Assembly: GCA_016806645.1 (NCBI GenBank)
Contig: JACSYO010002163.1
Location: forward strand, 739,001-803,000
Source: Ophiodon elongatus
Taxonomy: Eukaryota; Chordata; Actinopteri; Perciformes; Hexagrammidae
DNA length: 64,000 nucleotides
Direction: 5' to 3'
The notes below the pieces were generated by a model. It did not search any database, was not told the origin of the DNA, and worked only from the letters and a program-made list of their open reading frames with translations. Each line of letters opens with the position of its first letter. Position 1 is the stretch's first letter. Below, piece by piece: positions 1 through 12,819 of this stretch. Both the position numbers and the translations under genes were made by a program.

Positions 1-1398
1 TACAGTCCATGAGATTCTATTATAAGGCGGGTTTTTCCTTTAATTTGCCAGTAATTTGTTTCAGTCCCGAAGCCAAACCCATTAACAACCATTTAAAGCA
101 GCAAGGAGCTCAGTTCTGCTCTGAACTATCAGTCATCTGTTCCCTGACGACGACCCAGCGTGTTGCTCAAGGGCACTTCAAGAGCGCTGACAGGGAGTTA
201 AACCTCTCCCATCGCTGCGCCTGTCACCGCCAATATCTGTTTTCCCATAATTCCATGCATTGTGTGGAGGTGCTGCCTCTTTGTTGTGTTTATTCAAACT
301 ATACAGGAAACAATGTGGGTTTTAAAAAACAGAGAAACAGAAGCAGCCGGAGGAAGAAGCAGCTGTTTTTATATTAAATATACTGAATATTAAAGAGCAA
401 GGAAGCTTTTTAGGAATCGAAATAAAAAACAGAAGCGAAGTGAAGAGAAAATCTGTGAATGTGCTGAACAAACCTCCATCCCGCCCTCTGACCTCTGAAC
501 CCTCAGGTGAAACATATACATGATCACTCACACGTTCAAATTCTACTGGTGCATTTCTCCCCTCATTGTCCTTTAAAAGGGACATTTTGATTGATCGCTC
601 TTCGAACACAGAACCTGATGTCTCCTCTTCCCCCATTTAAAACACGCTGTTGCTCCGTCATCACCGCGGACACACACACTATTTGTGGCAGCAGGACGGT
701 GTTCGTGGGATTGAGTCAGAATAAACCACGCTCACTAGAAAAAACAAATGTGGATTAATCCGCCCGCTGAAAATGGTCCCTGACAAAATCACTATTTCCT
801 GACGTTTGTTGGGTAAAAACCACAGTGAGCAGATGTTTTTTTTTTTAGAAAAGTGAGTCAAGCAGGAGACCTGCATTCAGGAACTGGTTAAGATGGAGCA
901 TGGGACTTTTGTCTCCTCCCTCTGGCAGTGAGAGTAAATACCAGAGATGCTCCAGAGAAAAGAAAGAAACTCAGCGTTCAGAGGAAGGATTAAAGTCAGA
1001 CCGGGGGGGGGGGGTAAGAAGGTAAGAAGGTATCGATATGCAGTGTGAATATTCAGACAGTTCTGGATACCCCTGAACTGCACACAGCATCCATTCAACC
1101 TCCTGCTGTGACACGTTCAGAAATACAAATGTGGACTACAGAAACATGTGATTGTGGACAAACGGACATTCAAACTGTTCACGACGCAGCAAATGAACGA
1201 GCTGAGACGTGAGCGATGTGTCACAATAAACGTCCAAACTACCGGACCACCATAAAACGCCCCGTTAGTCCCACTGAACATACGACACACAGCGAGTACC
1301 GAGCAGAGGACAGGATCCGGTGCTGGGACTTGTTCAACACAACACACTCACCGCTGGTTTGGTTTCCCTGCAGCGTCTCCGTGGAAAACGTCCAGTGA

Positions 1399-1482
1399 AC
1401 ACACACACACACGCACACACGCACACACGCACGCACACACACACGCACACACGCACGCGCACACGCACACACACACATACAC
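1399..1482. repeat. Interrupted (CA)n/(ACGC) microsatellite
   Basis: CA dinucleotides with regular ACGC interruptions over about 84 bp. Reading frames here encode only Thr-His or Cys-Val repeats. Confidence 0.93.
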
Positions 1483-1670
1483 GTCGGCTATCACGTTCAG
1501 CTCATTTAAGAGCAGCAGAGATTTGGACCAAGGTCCCCGTGACCTTCTGCAGGACAGGAAGCATTCATCTTTAAAAAAACGAAAGGCCTTAAATGCAGCA
1601 GGAAGACAGACGGAGACGTCCTGATTTAGAAAACAAGAAAAGACAAAGCTTCGTTCTTTTCTCCAAGGTC

Positions 1671-1726
1671 AGAGAGAGCTCTCTCTCTCTCTCTTTCTCT
1701 GTGTGTGTGTGTGTGTGTGTGTGTGT
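1671..1726. repeat. Compound (CT)n(GT)n microsatellite
   Basis: A pyrimidine CT run joins directly to a GT run. Confidence 0.93.
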
Positions 1727-1945
1727 AGCTGTCAGTAGTTCAGATGGTAGCTGTTGAAGTCTGAGGACAGAAGGTCATCCTGCTTTGATGTGTGTTTGCA
1801 TAGACGGCGCTCTCACAAAGAGAGATTCTAACAATAAAATTACACAGAGTTCTGTGGCTACTTGCTCTTAAACTAGTTTTAGACTAGTTTTGCCGTGCAT
1901 TATGGGTAAATGAATTAATCAGAGGCCATGCTTCTGCCCATGAAC

Positions 1946-1946
1946 T

Positions 1947-1985
<39 letters not shown>

Positions 1986-1986
1986 C
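1946..1986. repeat. (TTTC)n microsatellite
   Basis: Ten tetranucleotide units, nearly perfect. Confidence 0.95.
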
Positions 1987-2390
1987 TTTTGTTCCAAAGA
2001 CATTATTTTTCCTATAACTTTCAAATATCAATATCTGTGTGGAGGTGATGGAAAATACTTATAAAACAAGTCCATTATTCTGACTTATAGAATCATTAGA
2101 GCTGTTAAAAATAACGCTGATGAAGATCAAACTCAACCAAGTAAAAACATCCAATTTTAGACATCATTTTTTATAGTATGTATCATGAAAAAAATTGAAA
2201 ATAATAATAATAAATCACTCAAAAAGGGAGTTACAAACAATAAAAAGATAAATTATTTTGGTTAAAGGGGTGAATTTATGGAAAATCTGTCCATCTTATA
2301 GATGAGTCTGTCTGTCTGAGTGCAACGTTCTTAAGAAACATTCACTTTCACTTATTTTTATATTAAACATAAACAGATGCAGTTTGCTGA

Positions 2391-2400
2391 CACACACACG

Positions 2401-2472
<72 letters not shown>
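2391..2472. repeat. (CA)n with internal (CG)n
   Basis: The CA run is interrupted by CGCGCGCGCG near its left end, so Z-DNA-prone sequence lies inside it. Confidence 0.95.
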
Positions 2473-2474
<2 letters not shown>

Positions 2475-4164
2475 TTTGTATGTGTTGTCATGTCATCCAT
2501 CAGTGTGGGAGGGCGTTAATACACCGAGTTCACACTTCTCTCTTTTCTTCTTTTCTGTCCTCCTTTCTCTTATTTATTTTTTATCTTTTGTCTGTCGTCT
2601 CCTTTTTCTCCGTGCTTCTACTCTGACTTTCTATTTTCTGTCCATGTACTGTCTCTATCTGTCTTTCTCTTTGTCAGACACTTAACATATCAATCTGAGT
2701 CTGTCACAGCAACACCAAGCTCCTTCAGTGGACGTACATTGGCGAAGAAAAGTTGCCGGGAGCGATTATATTAAGGTCTGTTTAGTAATGTTTGGTAATG
2801 TCTGACAATATTATGGGAAGAACCCTACAGAAACCCTACATTTTTCTTTACTTTTCTGTTTGTTATTGGGTCTTTATCTCTGAAGGAGAAGTCTCGTTCT
2901 GAAATCTGGTGTCACATCCACGTTGTATAAATCATCTAAATATTCAGCCATGACGTTGAAGATATTCTCGATAACACTAAGACACTCTACATTTATGTTC
3001 TCCAACTCAAAAAACTCTGATAACTCCTTTCTCCAACTCTCACTCACGCTTCGATCGTTGTCTTCTGGCAGATAGAACGAGACTTCTTCTCGAGCGACAC
3101 TTGTTTAGACACAATAACAAACAGACCGGATCGAGCGAAAGGTAAAGAAAAATGTTTTATTTGTCCGTAGAGTACATCGATGGTAAGCAGTCGCCCGAGA
3201 GATTATATTTCAGCCCGTTTAATAGCTGCAGCGTTCTCCTTCATTACGGGATCAATTACAAAATATATTGTCCCCATTAGTCACGAGACTAAGAAACTTG
3301 AGAAAATAGTGTCCAGGTGGAAAAATACCAAAGTTACCCTTAAAATCTCTCCTTCCTCGTCATCTTTTTCTTCTCACCTGATGCACTGTCTTTATGTCTC
3401 TCTCTTTACCTCCCACCACCTCTGTTACCTCATCTCTCAGCCCATCCCTCTGTAATTACCGCCTTCGTCTAAAGAGGATTTGCAGCGACGGGAGACTTGT
3501 CTCGCCCCCGTCTGCTGCTCTTTTATCTTCTTCCCGTTCTCCAATTCTTTTTTTCCTTGCTTCTCCTCCTCTTCGTTTCCCTGTTCCTCCCCGAACACAC
3601 TCTGCCTGAGTTACAACTTTATTCAGCTTGTTTACGCCTCACTCACGTCCGCGCTTGTTTGTGATCTCGTTTCCTGCATCTCTCTCTTTTTCTTCCCGTC
3701 CGTCAGAATATTTCATTGCGTTTGTGAGTTCGCTCATTTCCATTTCATTTGTGGATGCAGCTGTCAATGTATTTGATCCTTGAAAAAGACGAGACATGAA
3801 CAGCTTCCTGCATGTGGGAAAATGTAGTTTGTTGGAGGTCACATGTTACAAAGTCACGCGTTATAATAATCTTTTCCTGCAAAACAGTCCAGTCACAAAC
3901 TCAGGAAAGATTACACTCTCTTGCAAAATGTTCAGGTTTTGTTCGAAAGAGCAGACTTGAGGCTTGAGTTTCCTACATCAGTGGGAATTTGATGCTGCAG
4001 GCTCCACCTTTGTGATAACGCTGAAAAGATTTAGTGTCACTATTCATAGTTCTGCTGGAAATGCACGGCAACATGAGATTATAGAGCCGAGTATTAAAAG
4101 CTACATCCTGCTGAGAAAGGTTGGGGAAAATGACTAAATTGAACTTGGTATTCATGCTTTAAAG

Positions 4165-4345
4165 CAAAAAGTTCAACATGTTGGAAATAAACGTATTCCC
4201 TTTCTTTCAGAGAGTCAGGTGTTCGGAGGGATATCAGCCTTGTGTGTGTGTGTGTTAAGCTGGAGTCAAGACGTAGTTAGCCTAGCTTAGCATAAAGACT
4301 GGAAGCAGGGGGAATCATCGAGCCAGGTTCTGTGCAAAATAACAC
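4165..4345 (+). repeat. Fish 'TTAGCTTAGCATAAAGACTGG' interspersed repeat, copy 1
   Basis: GTTCAACATGTTGGAAATAA, CCCTTTCTTTCAGAGAGTC and TAGCCTAGCTTAGCATAAAG then ACTGGAAGCAGGGGGAA are signature blocks of a very common teleost repeat. A shorter relative is at 47350-47430. Confidence 0.7.
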
Positions 4346-5820
4346 ATCTTGTATTTAGGGACGTTTCGGTCATTAATGTATTTATTAAAAAGGGACAAAG
4401 TGGCCGATATTGTTCAGGATTTGATCAAATGTCAGTTAAATAAGAGTTACTACGACAAACTTTCATGTTGTGTTGATTCTGGCGGTTCCTGTGGTCTAAA
4501 GTGGTCGTGTTTACCAGAGTCCCTTTAGAAAACCTCTTATTTTACTGCAGCAGGGTCTGACAGTCTGCCCCTCTCAGTCCTGGTTCTGGTGCTCCGTGCC
4601 TCACTTCCCTCCAGCGGGTCCAACAATATGTCCAAAACAAAGCTAATAGGGTTGATGGGAAATGTGGTCTTCTGACGAGTCAGGAGAAATATTAGCATCA
4701 ACACCCCCCCCCACCATGCTCCCATTTCTTCATTATGCCAAGGTAGCATTTTATTCGGCAATGATATACTGGTGTTTAAAATGCATCACACAGCACTTTC
4801 ATGTGATAAAGTGGATTTTTCAGTTCATGTTCTCCCTTTTCATCAATTTGTATCTCCGTCTCTCTCCCTGTCACTGTCATTCTCTCTCACTCGCTCGCTG
4901 ACACTCAGCCTTTCTCTCTCCCATCATTTCCCAGACAGCAGACAGTTGTGCAGCGTCAGGCTTCACATTTATAGTTGAGGTTTGAGTGTGTGCGTATTTG
5001 TGTGTGTATCTTGAGCCAACAGAGCAGAGGATGCAGATGCAGGACTACAAACCTCAGCAGCCTTCACTAATACTGTTACTGGCTTTTGCCCCGCTAGCTG
5101 TGTAGAGGCCTGACAGTGTAAGTTCATTAAGAAACATTCAAAGTCACAGTTTACTGTTATGCCATGGCTCAGTTAAGCGCAGCTGTCTTACCCAATCAGA
5201 AACCAGCTGTCTCATACTGGGCAGTTCAAAACCTCCACTGGGACCAGAGGGACTGGAGCCAACATGTTGTTCAGTGTTATACAGTAAAACACCAAGCAAA
5301 TGCAATGAAGTGGTAGATACTAGCCAAAGAATAGCACTCAACAGCATCAATATCAGAGCTCGATCAATACATGGCTTATTTTATTATATATTATTTTATA
5401 TATAATATATATGTGTTTGGGGTCATTAAGAAACAGTGTCACCATTAGTCTACATAGTTTTTCCACCAAGACGACGGACAAGTTTACTTTTCAACTGTAA
5501 GACGACCTGTTCTCTTTATGTCTTGGTTATTAGGTCAAAATATTTAGGTCTTAATTAGGTCTTTAAGTTTGTTAGTTTGCATTAAAAGAAACAGTTACAA
5601 TCAGCGGTACGTTTATGTTATGAGCATTTTGCAGTATCAACAGATATTAGCGGTATGAAAGCATCAATATCCATAATAAACGTACATGAAAATGTCCAGG
5701 AAAGGTCAAAATTTAAATTGTTGTTGCCATCTTCAGCCCTTTTTCCTTAGAAGGGTAGAAAAATGCTGGTAAACTCTCCCAAAATACGTCTGTCAGCAGG
5801 GTCATAGCATCCCAACTCCA

Positions 5821-5892
5821 GGCTTCATAGCATCAATCCACAAACCAACGGGTGACGTCACCATGACTACGTTCACTTCTTATATACAGATT
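5821..5892 (+). repeat. Dispersed repeat family A, 3' end fragment
   Basis: It contains the family A 3' part: GGCTTCATAGC, CACAAACCAACGGGTGACGT then CACCATGACTACGTTCACTT, ending at TATATACAG. This copy has an intact TGACGTCA. Confidence 0.8.
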
Positions 5893-6106
5893 ATGTAAAT
5901 AACACAATAAAGTAACAGTCTGACTTGATATCAGCTTTCTACACGCTGCTGCTATTCCAGTTAAGGACATGCATGACTTTTATACATTTTTGCTCTCACA
6001 ACTCTCACAGCTACTGTAGCCACAAAACGAATATTATATATACAATATTATCTAATAGAGACCCAAACAGGCCATGATAAACATCCTTTGTATAAGAAGG
6101 ATTATA

Positions 6107-6136
6107 CCCCCCCCACCCCCCACCCCCCCTCCCCCC
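6107..6136 (-). repeat. C-run cluster (G-quadruplex potential on the minus strand)
   Basis: Four C runs of six or more, separated by single A or T bases, fit an intramolecular G-quadruplex on the complementary strand. Confidence 0.8.
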
Positions 6137-7364
6137 GGCTGTCCTGCTAGCTACGGCGACTCGGCGGCAAACATCCCAGCAGCTCGCTCGCTTAAATAAT
6201 TGAGCGTTAGTGCACTTGAGTGTCTTAACACCTCACTTCACTTCACCGCGGCCCCGACGGGACCAGGCAGGCTTATTTTTGGGACGTTGCCTCTTCTCCA
6301 CAAAGTTCTGCCCTCAAAATTCACAGCAATGAAATGTTGAACAAAACACGCTTTCAGCTAAGATCAACGACAGCATTTCAGCATTTTGATAATAATTAAA
6401 AAAAAAAAAAAAATTATGATGAGCTTCAGAGAAACTGGACAAACATGAATAAATGAGTGGTAGAAATGAAGCTAAAGACGGTGGATGATATTCTGATTTG
6501 GATGTTTGGATCGTGATTTATGGTCATGTGTGCTGGAAAAAATTACTTTTTTGTTTTGTTTTCTAGGTAAGTCGCTGAACAAATAGGTCAAGTTATGAAT
6601 TTTTCATCGCATTTACACCCCCCCCCACCCCACCTCCAGTTCTGCTGGGGGTAGACTGCAGCCAAACAAATAAAGAGGAAATACTGATGAAATGGATCAA
6701 ATGTTGGATCGTTCTCAAACCTTAAAATTCACCTCACAGTAGAAAGTCGACTCCCTTAATCTGATGAATTACTGGACAATAACGAGAGAGCTGCAATCAT
6801 CACACAAAAAGTTTTTTTTTTTAAGAATATTAAGTATGGAAAAAGAAATTTGTATTTCTAATGCTTTCTGCACCGATTTGTGAAATGTATTTCCCAAGTG
6901 AACTCTATCCTATCATAACATTTTTATTATCAATTAGTGGGAAATCTCTGCTATTTTGCAGCAAACACTAGTGATGTAAAATGAGAATCTAGTATATTCT
7001 TTGCTTTAGTTTCGGTCTGCGGACTGTCGGTCTTTGTATTGACCTTTCTCTGTTCAGAATAATCATTTTGTTACTTTTGTTTTGTTTCTTAAAGCTTGAA
7101 ACAAATCTGTCAATGGAACGTTCTGACTGAGGTTCTGTGATGAGTTCAGTTCGGGATCCCTGCTGTGTTTGATGTGATTGTGAACTGTGGGATTCTCTTT
7201 TGTCAAACATTTGCTCTGATGAAGGTCAAGTGACTGAAAAGCTTCTTTTGGACTTCAGTGTGCAGAACTGTCTCTGTCCATATTTAATGTTTTTGTGCTT
7301 CTTGAACTCTTAAATAAATGATAAAAAAAAAGTGCCGTTTTTAACTCAGTGTGTGCTAAAAGCA

Positions 7365-7840
7365 GCCGGCAACCTCCAGTTCTGCCGAGTGAAGCCAATG
7401 TTTCATGTCTTAAACCTGCATTCTCTCTAGTGTCCATCAGTATAGAAGTCTATGAGAAAATGACTCTACTTCTCTTGATTTATTCCCTCAGTAAACATTG
7501 TAAACATGAGTTTATGGTCTCAATCTCTAGTTTCAACTCTTCTTCAATACAGCATGATGTTCATTTAGTAAATGATGGTCCATTTAGAGTCAAACAGACC
7601 ATAAAGCAGAGTATGCTTTAGGGCGGGGCTACAAGGTGATTGACAGGTCTCTACCAGAGACGTATACGGCGTCTCTACGTCACTCCTCCTCAGTCCAGAT
7701 ATGGTCACTTCCTGTTCACTGGTTGCGAAAAAAACAACATGGCGACGGCCTTAATCCAAGATGGCAACAGAAGTCTTCAAAACATCCACAAACCAATGAG
7801 TGACATCACCATGACTACGTTCACTTCTTATATACAGTCA
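7365..7840 (+). repeat. Dispersed repeat family A, near full length
   Basis: It runs from GGCAACCTCCAGTTCTGCC through TCTATGAGAAAATGACTC, GTAAACATGAGTTTATGG, CTTTAGGGCGGGGCTACAAG, ATGGTCACTTCCTGTTCAC and AACATGGCGACGG to TATATACAGTC. It lacks the GGGGCGACTCCTCTGG block after GTCCATCAG. Reading frames inside are incidental. Confidence 0.88.
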
Positions 7841-9534
7841 ACATTTTGCCCTATATGTTACATAATCTTCAATACGTTTTTCCTGCCGTGTTTCAGTCCG
7901 CCATGCATTTTTTAATTCATCAAGAAAGATAAAGAGGATGCTGAAATGAGGATTCCACAAATGAAACAGAAAAAGTGTTCTGCACAAATTCGGCACTGAC
8001 ATGATGAAAAGATGCCTCGTTTTTTTTTTAACGGCGTAGGCAGGAAGCTCCACAGTTCGTCTGACCTAGTTCAGGTGCGCTTGATTCAAATCAGCTGAAA
8101 CAACCGGAGCAAAGCGGGGAACAGACGTTTTGTACCAACATGGCTGACGCGATTAAATCTGTCAGGGTTACAACATCCTCCAGGTGTCGGTGTGACACTT
8201 TACGTTTGAGCTGTCAGACGACCGCACAAGCCGCTAACTGGTTTACCAGCGTAATTACAAGCCTCTTCATAACAGCATATTTTAAGAGTTGTGGAGAAAA
8301 AAATGCAGGCGTTTCTCCCAAATAGGACAAAGAAGTGAGATCAAATCATTTCACATTGTGTCGTAACATTTTACGATTATTCTTTTCTTTTGCAAACCAT
8401 TTAGTTAACTTTCTCCAGCAGACGTTACCAGACATAAGAACTCAAGTTCACATCCTTTACCAGCTCTGCCTACAGAACAGTTGTTTTTTAATTTACGACA
8501 AAAAAATATCACTCAAAAGTCCTTGATTTAGAAGTTTCCCACCGGCAATTGAACGAGGTAAACTTTTCAAATCAAACATTGCTTAATCAATTTCACATAA
8601 AAGTGTGATGAGAAGAAACTTTCCTTGGAGTTGTCCCTATCAGGCACTGACTGGACCTTCTTTTATTCTTAATAATGTAATACGCATTTAACATACCAAG
8701 TTATAGTTTTATGTTAGAATTAAGATCTGCATGTTTTTATAGCGAGCAACTTTAATTTCATGCACAAGAAAGTTTCGTTATATAACCGAATAAAGTGCTG
8801 TAACAAGAAAGATTGCTGTTTAAACTGAACAACTTAATACGTAATAATAAGAAAATTATCTTTAAAACATTAAAAATGAAAGTGGATCAACATTTCCTTG
8901 TTGTAGCGAGAAACCGAGTAAGTATGTTTCTGTCCTAGCAGCTGAAACATGCTGCTATATTTAATATGTTTTTCCTGGGTACAGATGCACACAGTTAGGC
9001 TGCAGTGTTTCTACATTAAAATCTGTGATTTAAAGATGTTAACTGGTAAATATTTTGTATAATACTTTGTATAATATCTGTCATTGTGGCTAGGCTGTAG
9101 CTCGCTGGTTTAGAAAGCTGATGGCAATCTGGGACCTTCACTCCTGTCACATTGTCGTCTTTGTCTGAGAGAGGAGGGGAAAAAAAAGTCCCTCTCAAAA
9201 GATCCTAAGAAAACATAAATGATGCACGACGCTGGAACAGACAAATGTCTCTTTATGCCCCAGTTGCTCCAGTGTGCTGGTGTTACTGGTCGGCTCCCAG
9301 CAGCTACAGCCCAGCTCGACCTTCCTCAGTTGAAGAGGAGGAAGAAGCGGAGCTGCTCCTCTGTGTGTTTGCAGTATTTAACATGAATTCATGTTTGATT
9401 TAAAACGAGTTGCAAATGTATTCAGCTGCTGCTTCACACGAGAGAGCGAGGGAGGAGGAAGCACGCAGGGCTGGATTACTATACTTCTGAGGTCACGCAT
9501 AGAAAATAATGCCTCTGACCATCACAGCTGCATC

Positions 9535-10085
9535 CTTAACCTTCATCTGACCTCAGCCTGAACCTCCTCCTATCGTCTCCTAAACTATAAATCTCATGAA
9601 TGAACCGTAAACCTAATTGTAACTTCCAAGATGAACCTAAACCTGATTCTAACTATAACCTCATCCAACCTTAATTCAACCAAAACCTATTTCTAAACTT
9701 AATCTAAATCTAATTAAAACCAACCTTAAACAAAATCTCTCCTCGGTCTATAAAACATCCATCCTATACTCAAATTAATTCTAATCGTAACTCCAGAACC
9801 AATTCTAATTTAAAATAAATGTATTTAACCTTAATAAAATAAATAATAATAATAATAATACAATTAAATTGTTCTGTTAGCTTAAACCTAATCAGAATCC
9901 TGATTTAAGCCTAGTTCTTACCTTAAGATAACCCCCAACTTCAAACATAATTCTAACTTAAAACTTCTGAACCTTATTCCTTTTTTGCTGATCTCAAATA
10001 AATTCAAAGTACAACCTAATCCTGATCATAACTGTAACCTCACCTTAATCCAACCTCAAATGTATCCTCACTTTAATCTACATCT
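9535..10085. repeat. Degenerate AACCTAA-like array
   Basis: The plus strand is a run of variants of CCTAAACCTAATTCTAACC, TTAACCTTAATCYAAC and similar, low in G for about 550 bp. It resembles a decayed telomere-like or (CCTAA)n-derived satellite. No perfect TTAGGG tract is visible. Confidence 0.7.
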
Positions 10086-10469
10086 AAAGGCCTTTACCCA
10101 CCGGTGGCGTTTTATTCATGCGATTAATTCCCAAGTCAAAATATTTTTCTGACCCTTTTTGTCATACATTCTTGCACACAGAACACAAATATTACGCAGT
10201 TAATTCATTCGAAACATGATTTTTTTCGGAACAAGGGTGAATTTTTCTGAACTTTTGCACCACAAATAAAACCATCAACCAGTCTGAACCAAGATGGCAA
10301 ACTGTATTACTCCTTTCAACCTTGACAAAGGCATTGCAGACCAGATCCACTCCTTCCGCTCTCACCTTTCAAAATAAAAGCCCTAGACGTATAATATTAG
10401 CAGGCGAGTGTTTCGCAACATTGTGTCGTTCATTTGTCACGACCCCCCCAGTGTGTAAAGACCCTAACC

Positions 10470-10972
10470 AGGCGGCAACCTCTGGTTATGCCAAGTTAAG
10501 CCAATGCTTCATGTCTTAAAACTGCATTCTCTCTACTGTCCATCAAGGGGCGACTCCTGGCGACTTTGATTGTATAGAAGTCTATAGAAAATGACTCTAC
10601 TTCTCTCTTGATTTATTCCCTCAGTAAACATTGTAAACATGAGTTTATGGTCTCAATCTCTAGTTTCAAGTCTTTTTCAATACAGCATGATGTTCATTTA
10701 GTAAATTATGGTCCATTTAGAGTCAAACAGACCATAAAGCAGGGTATGCTTTAGGGCGGGGCTACAAGGTGATTGACAGGTCGTCACCAGAGACAAATAC
10801 GGCGTCACTACGTCACTCCTCCTCAGTCCAAATATGGTCACTTTCTGTTCACTGGTTGCAAAAAAAACAAGATGGCGACGACCAAAATTGCCAAACTTTA
10901 GGCTTCAAAACGTCCACAAACCTATGAGAGATGTCACCATGACGACTACATCCACTTCTTATGTGCAGATTA
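10470..10972 (+). repeat. Dispersed repeat family A, near full length
   Basis: It starts AGGCGGCAACCTCTGG and ends near CTTATGTGCAGATTATGG, with all the family blocks in order. It is the longest copy and keeps AAGATGGCGACGACC. The CRE-like site is altered. Confidence 0.88.
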
Positions 10973-11273
10973 TGGTAACAACTTGAATTTGCCAGTGTTG
11001 AGTTTGTCCGTCCTGGGCTACCGTAGCAACATGGCGGACTCCGTGAAGAGGACCCGCTCCCTATGTATATATAACAGGCTCTTTCTAAGCTACCTAAAAA
11101 AAACACAATGATTCTTAGTTTCTGGTGATTTTACATTAAAGAAAACATAGTTATGAATATTATATTCCATTCCTGCCAACAAATCCTCCATAAATCCTGC
11201 ACGCTGTTCCTTTAAATTATGTTGTGTGCTGATTGTCAGGATGTCGCTCAAAAGGGGAGCTAACATACGGAAA

Positions 11274-11376
<103 letters not shown>

Positions 11377-11502
11377 ACTACCAGAGTTAAACCTCATGCA
11401 GCACTAAACTACACAGAATCACATCTGATGTTCATCCTGTACTTGAAACACACACACACAGAAGGTATGTGCAGGTATGACAAGCATGATAAACTTGAAG
11501 TT

Positions 11503-11533
<31 letters not shown>

Positions 11534-11539
11534 ACACAC
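11503..11539. repeat. (CA)n microsatellite
   Basis: CA run with one ATAC interruption. Confidence 0.95.
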
Positions 11540-11689
11540 GTACAGCCTCCTATTATTAGCAGCCAGATGCTGAGCAGCGGCGGAGCTTCTTACCGTTGTG
11601 AAGACAATGGAGACGCCTTCCATTCATTTACACAGGAGAGAATAAAACACACACACCTTCACACCTCTCTCTCTCTCACTAGCACTCGC

Positions 11690-11975
11690 TCGCCCCGTCT
11701 CCTCCTCCTCCTTCTTCTTCTGCTTCTTTTTCTAGAGCCTGCCCTCCCTATACTCTCTCTCTCTCTCCCTCACCTCCTCCCTTGCTTTGTCTACCTCTCT
11801 CGCCCAGCCACTCCCCCAACTCCTACTCCCTCCCTCCCTCCCTCTCCATCTTTGCCTTTTCTTTCAATTTAACCTCTGTCCTCCTTTCCTTCCTCCTCCC
11901 CCCCAGCTCTCTTTCTTTGCCCCTTCCTCTCCCTGCCTCCTCCACCCCCCCACCCCCCTCCTCCTCTCTCTGAGT
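11690..11975. repeat. CT-rich low-complexity block
   Basis: Pyrimidine-rich plus strand with CTCCTCCTCC, TCTCTCTCTC and CCCCCCCA runs, lying between two CA arrays. No coding signal. Confidence 0.75.
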
Positions 11976-12075
11976 GTATTCTCTATGGAGATGCATGGTT
12001 GCTTTCTTGACAGCCTCTCCTCTCCACGTGTCTGCTTGTGTGCGAATGTGTGAGTGCGACTGTCAGTCATTTAGC

Positions 12076-12223
<148 letters not shown>

Positions 12224-12329
12224 TCTTTGACAAACATCTGATAGCTGTCTCCATCCTTCTCTCTCTTTCTGCACATATTCACATCTTCCTCTTATTAACT
12301 CGTCCTCTCCCTCACTTCCTGCATCTCTC

Positions 12330-12378
12330 TCCAACCCCCATCCCCCCCACGCCCCCACCCACCCCACCCACCCCACCC
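12330..12378 (-). repeat. C-run cluster (G-quadruplex potential on the minus strand)
   Basis: CCCCCCCCA followed by repeated CCCACCCCA. At least five C runs of three or more with one- or two-base spacers. Confidence 0.8.
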
Positions 12379-12541
12379 TTCACTGACGGAGCAGCTGGCA
12401 GCTTTTGCAATCTTTGATTTCCAGCAGCGACACACCCCTGAATGTACAAACACGCGCATATTCAGCGCTGTGCTCATAATTTATGCGTGCATCATCGTCA
12501 CATGGGCGCTGAAGGCGAATTAGCATGCATGCTTATATACA

Positions 12542-12542
<1 letters not shown>

Positions 12543-12579
<37 letters not shown>
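12543..12579. repeat. (TA)n microsatellite
   Basis: About 18 TA units followed by CACACA. Confidence 0.95.
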
Positions 12580-12584
<5 letters not shown>

Positions 12585-12819
12585 GAGAAGGAGACTCAGT
12601 GACAGGTGTGTTTGTGAGTTTTGGACTGGAAGCCTCCGTAATGTGACTGCAGACTGTTCACATTAAACTCACAGGATTCTCTCTCCTTCCTCTATTCAGG
12701 GTTCTTCTCAAACAAAGCTGAAGCTTCACTGACGAAAATTGACTGCTGTCATTCGTAGATATCCAATGACATCAAATCATATGTTATTGTGAGTATAAAG
12801 ACTGTAAAAATACTAAGTA

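Larger units (their letters stand above)
1..5820. other. Non-coding region, no gene recognised
   Basis: Apart from the microsatellites and one interspersed repeat listed separately, this contains CT-rich stretches at 2535-2690 and 3350-3620, a G run near 1003-1013 and AT-rich ordinary sequence. Open frames are short, low complexity and without family resemblance. Confidence 0.6.
5893..9534. other. Non-coding region, no gene recognised
   Basis: Besides the C-run cluster and a family A copy, this holds ordinary AT-rich sequence. A C run lies at 6619-6634, and a GC-richer patch follows the C-run cluster (6137-6290). Nothing else stands out. Confidence 0.55.
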
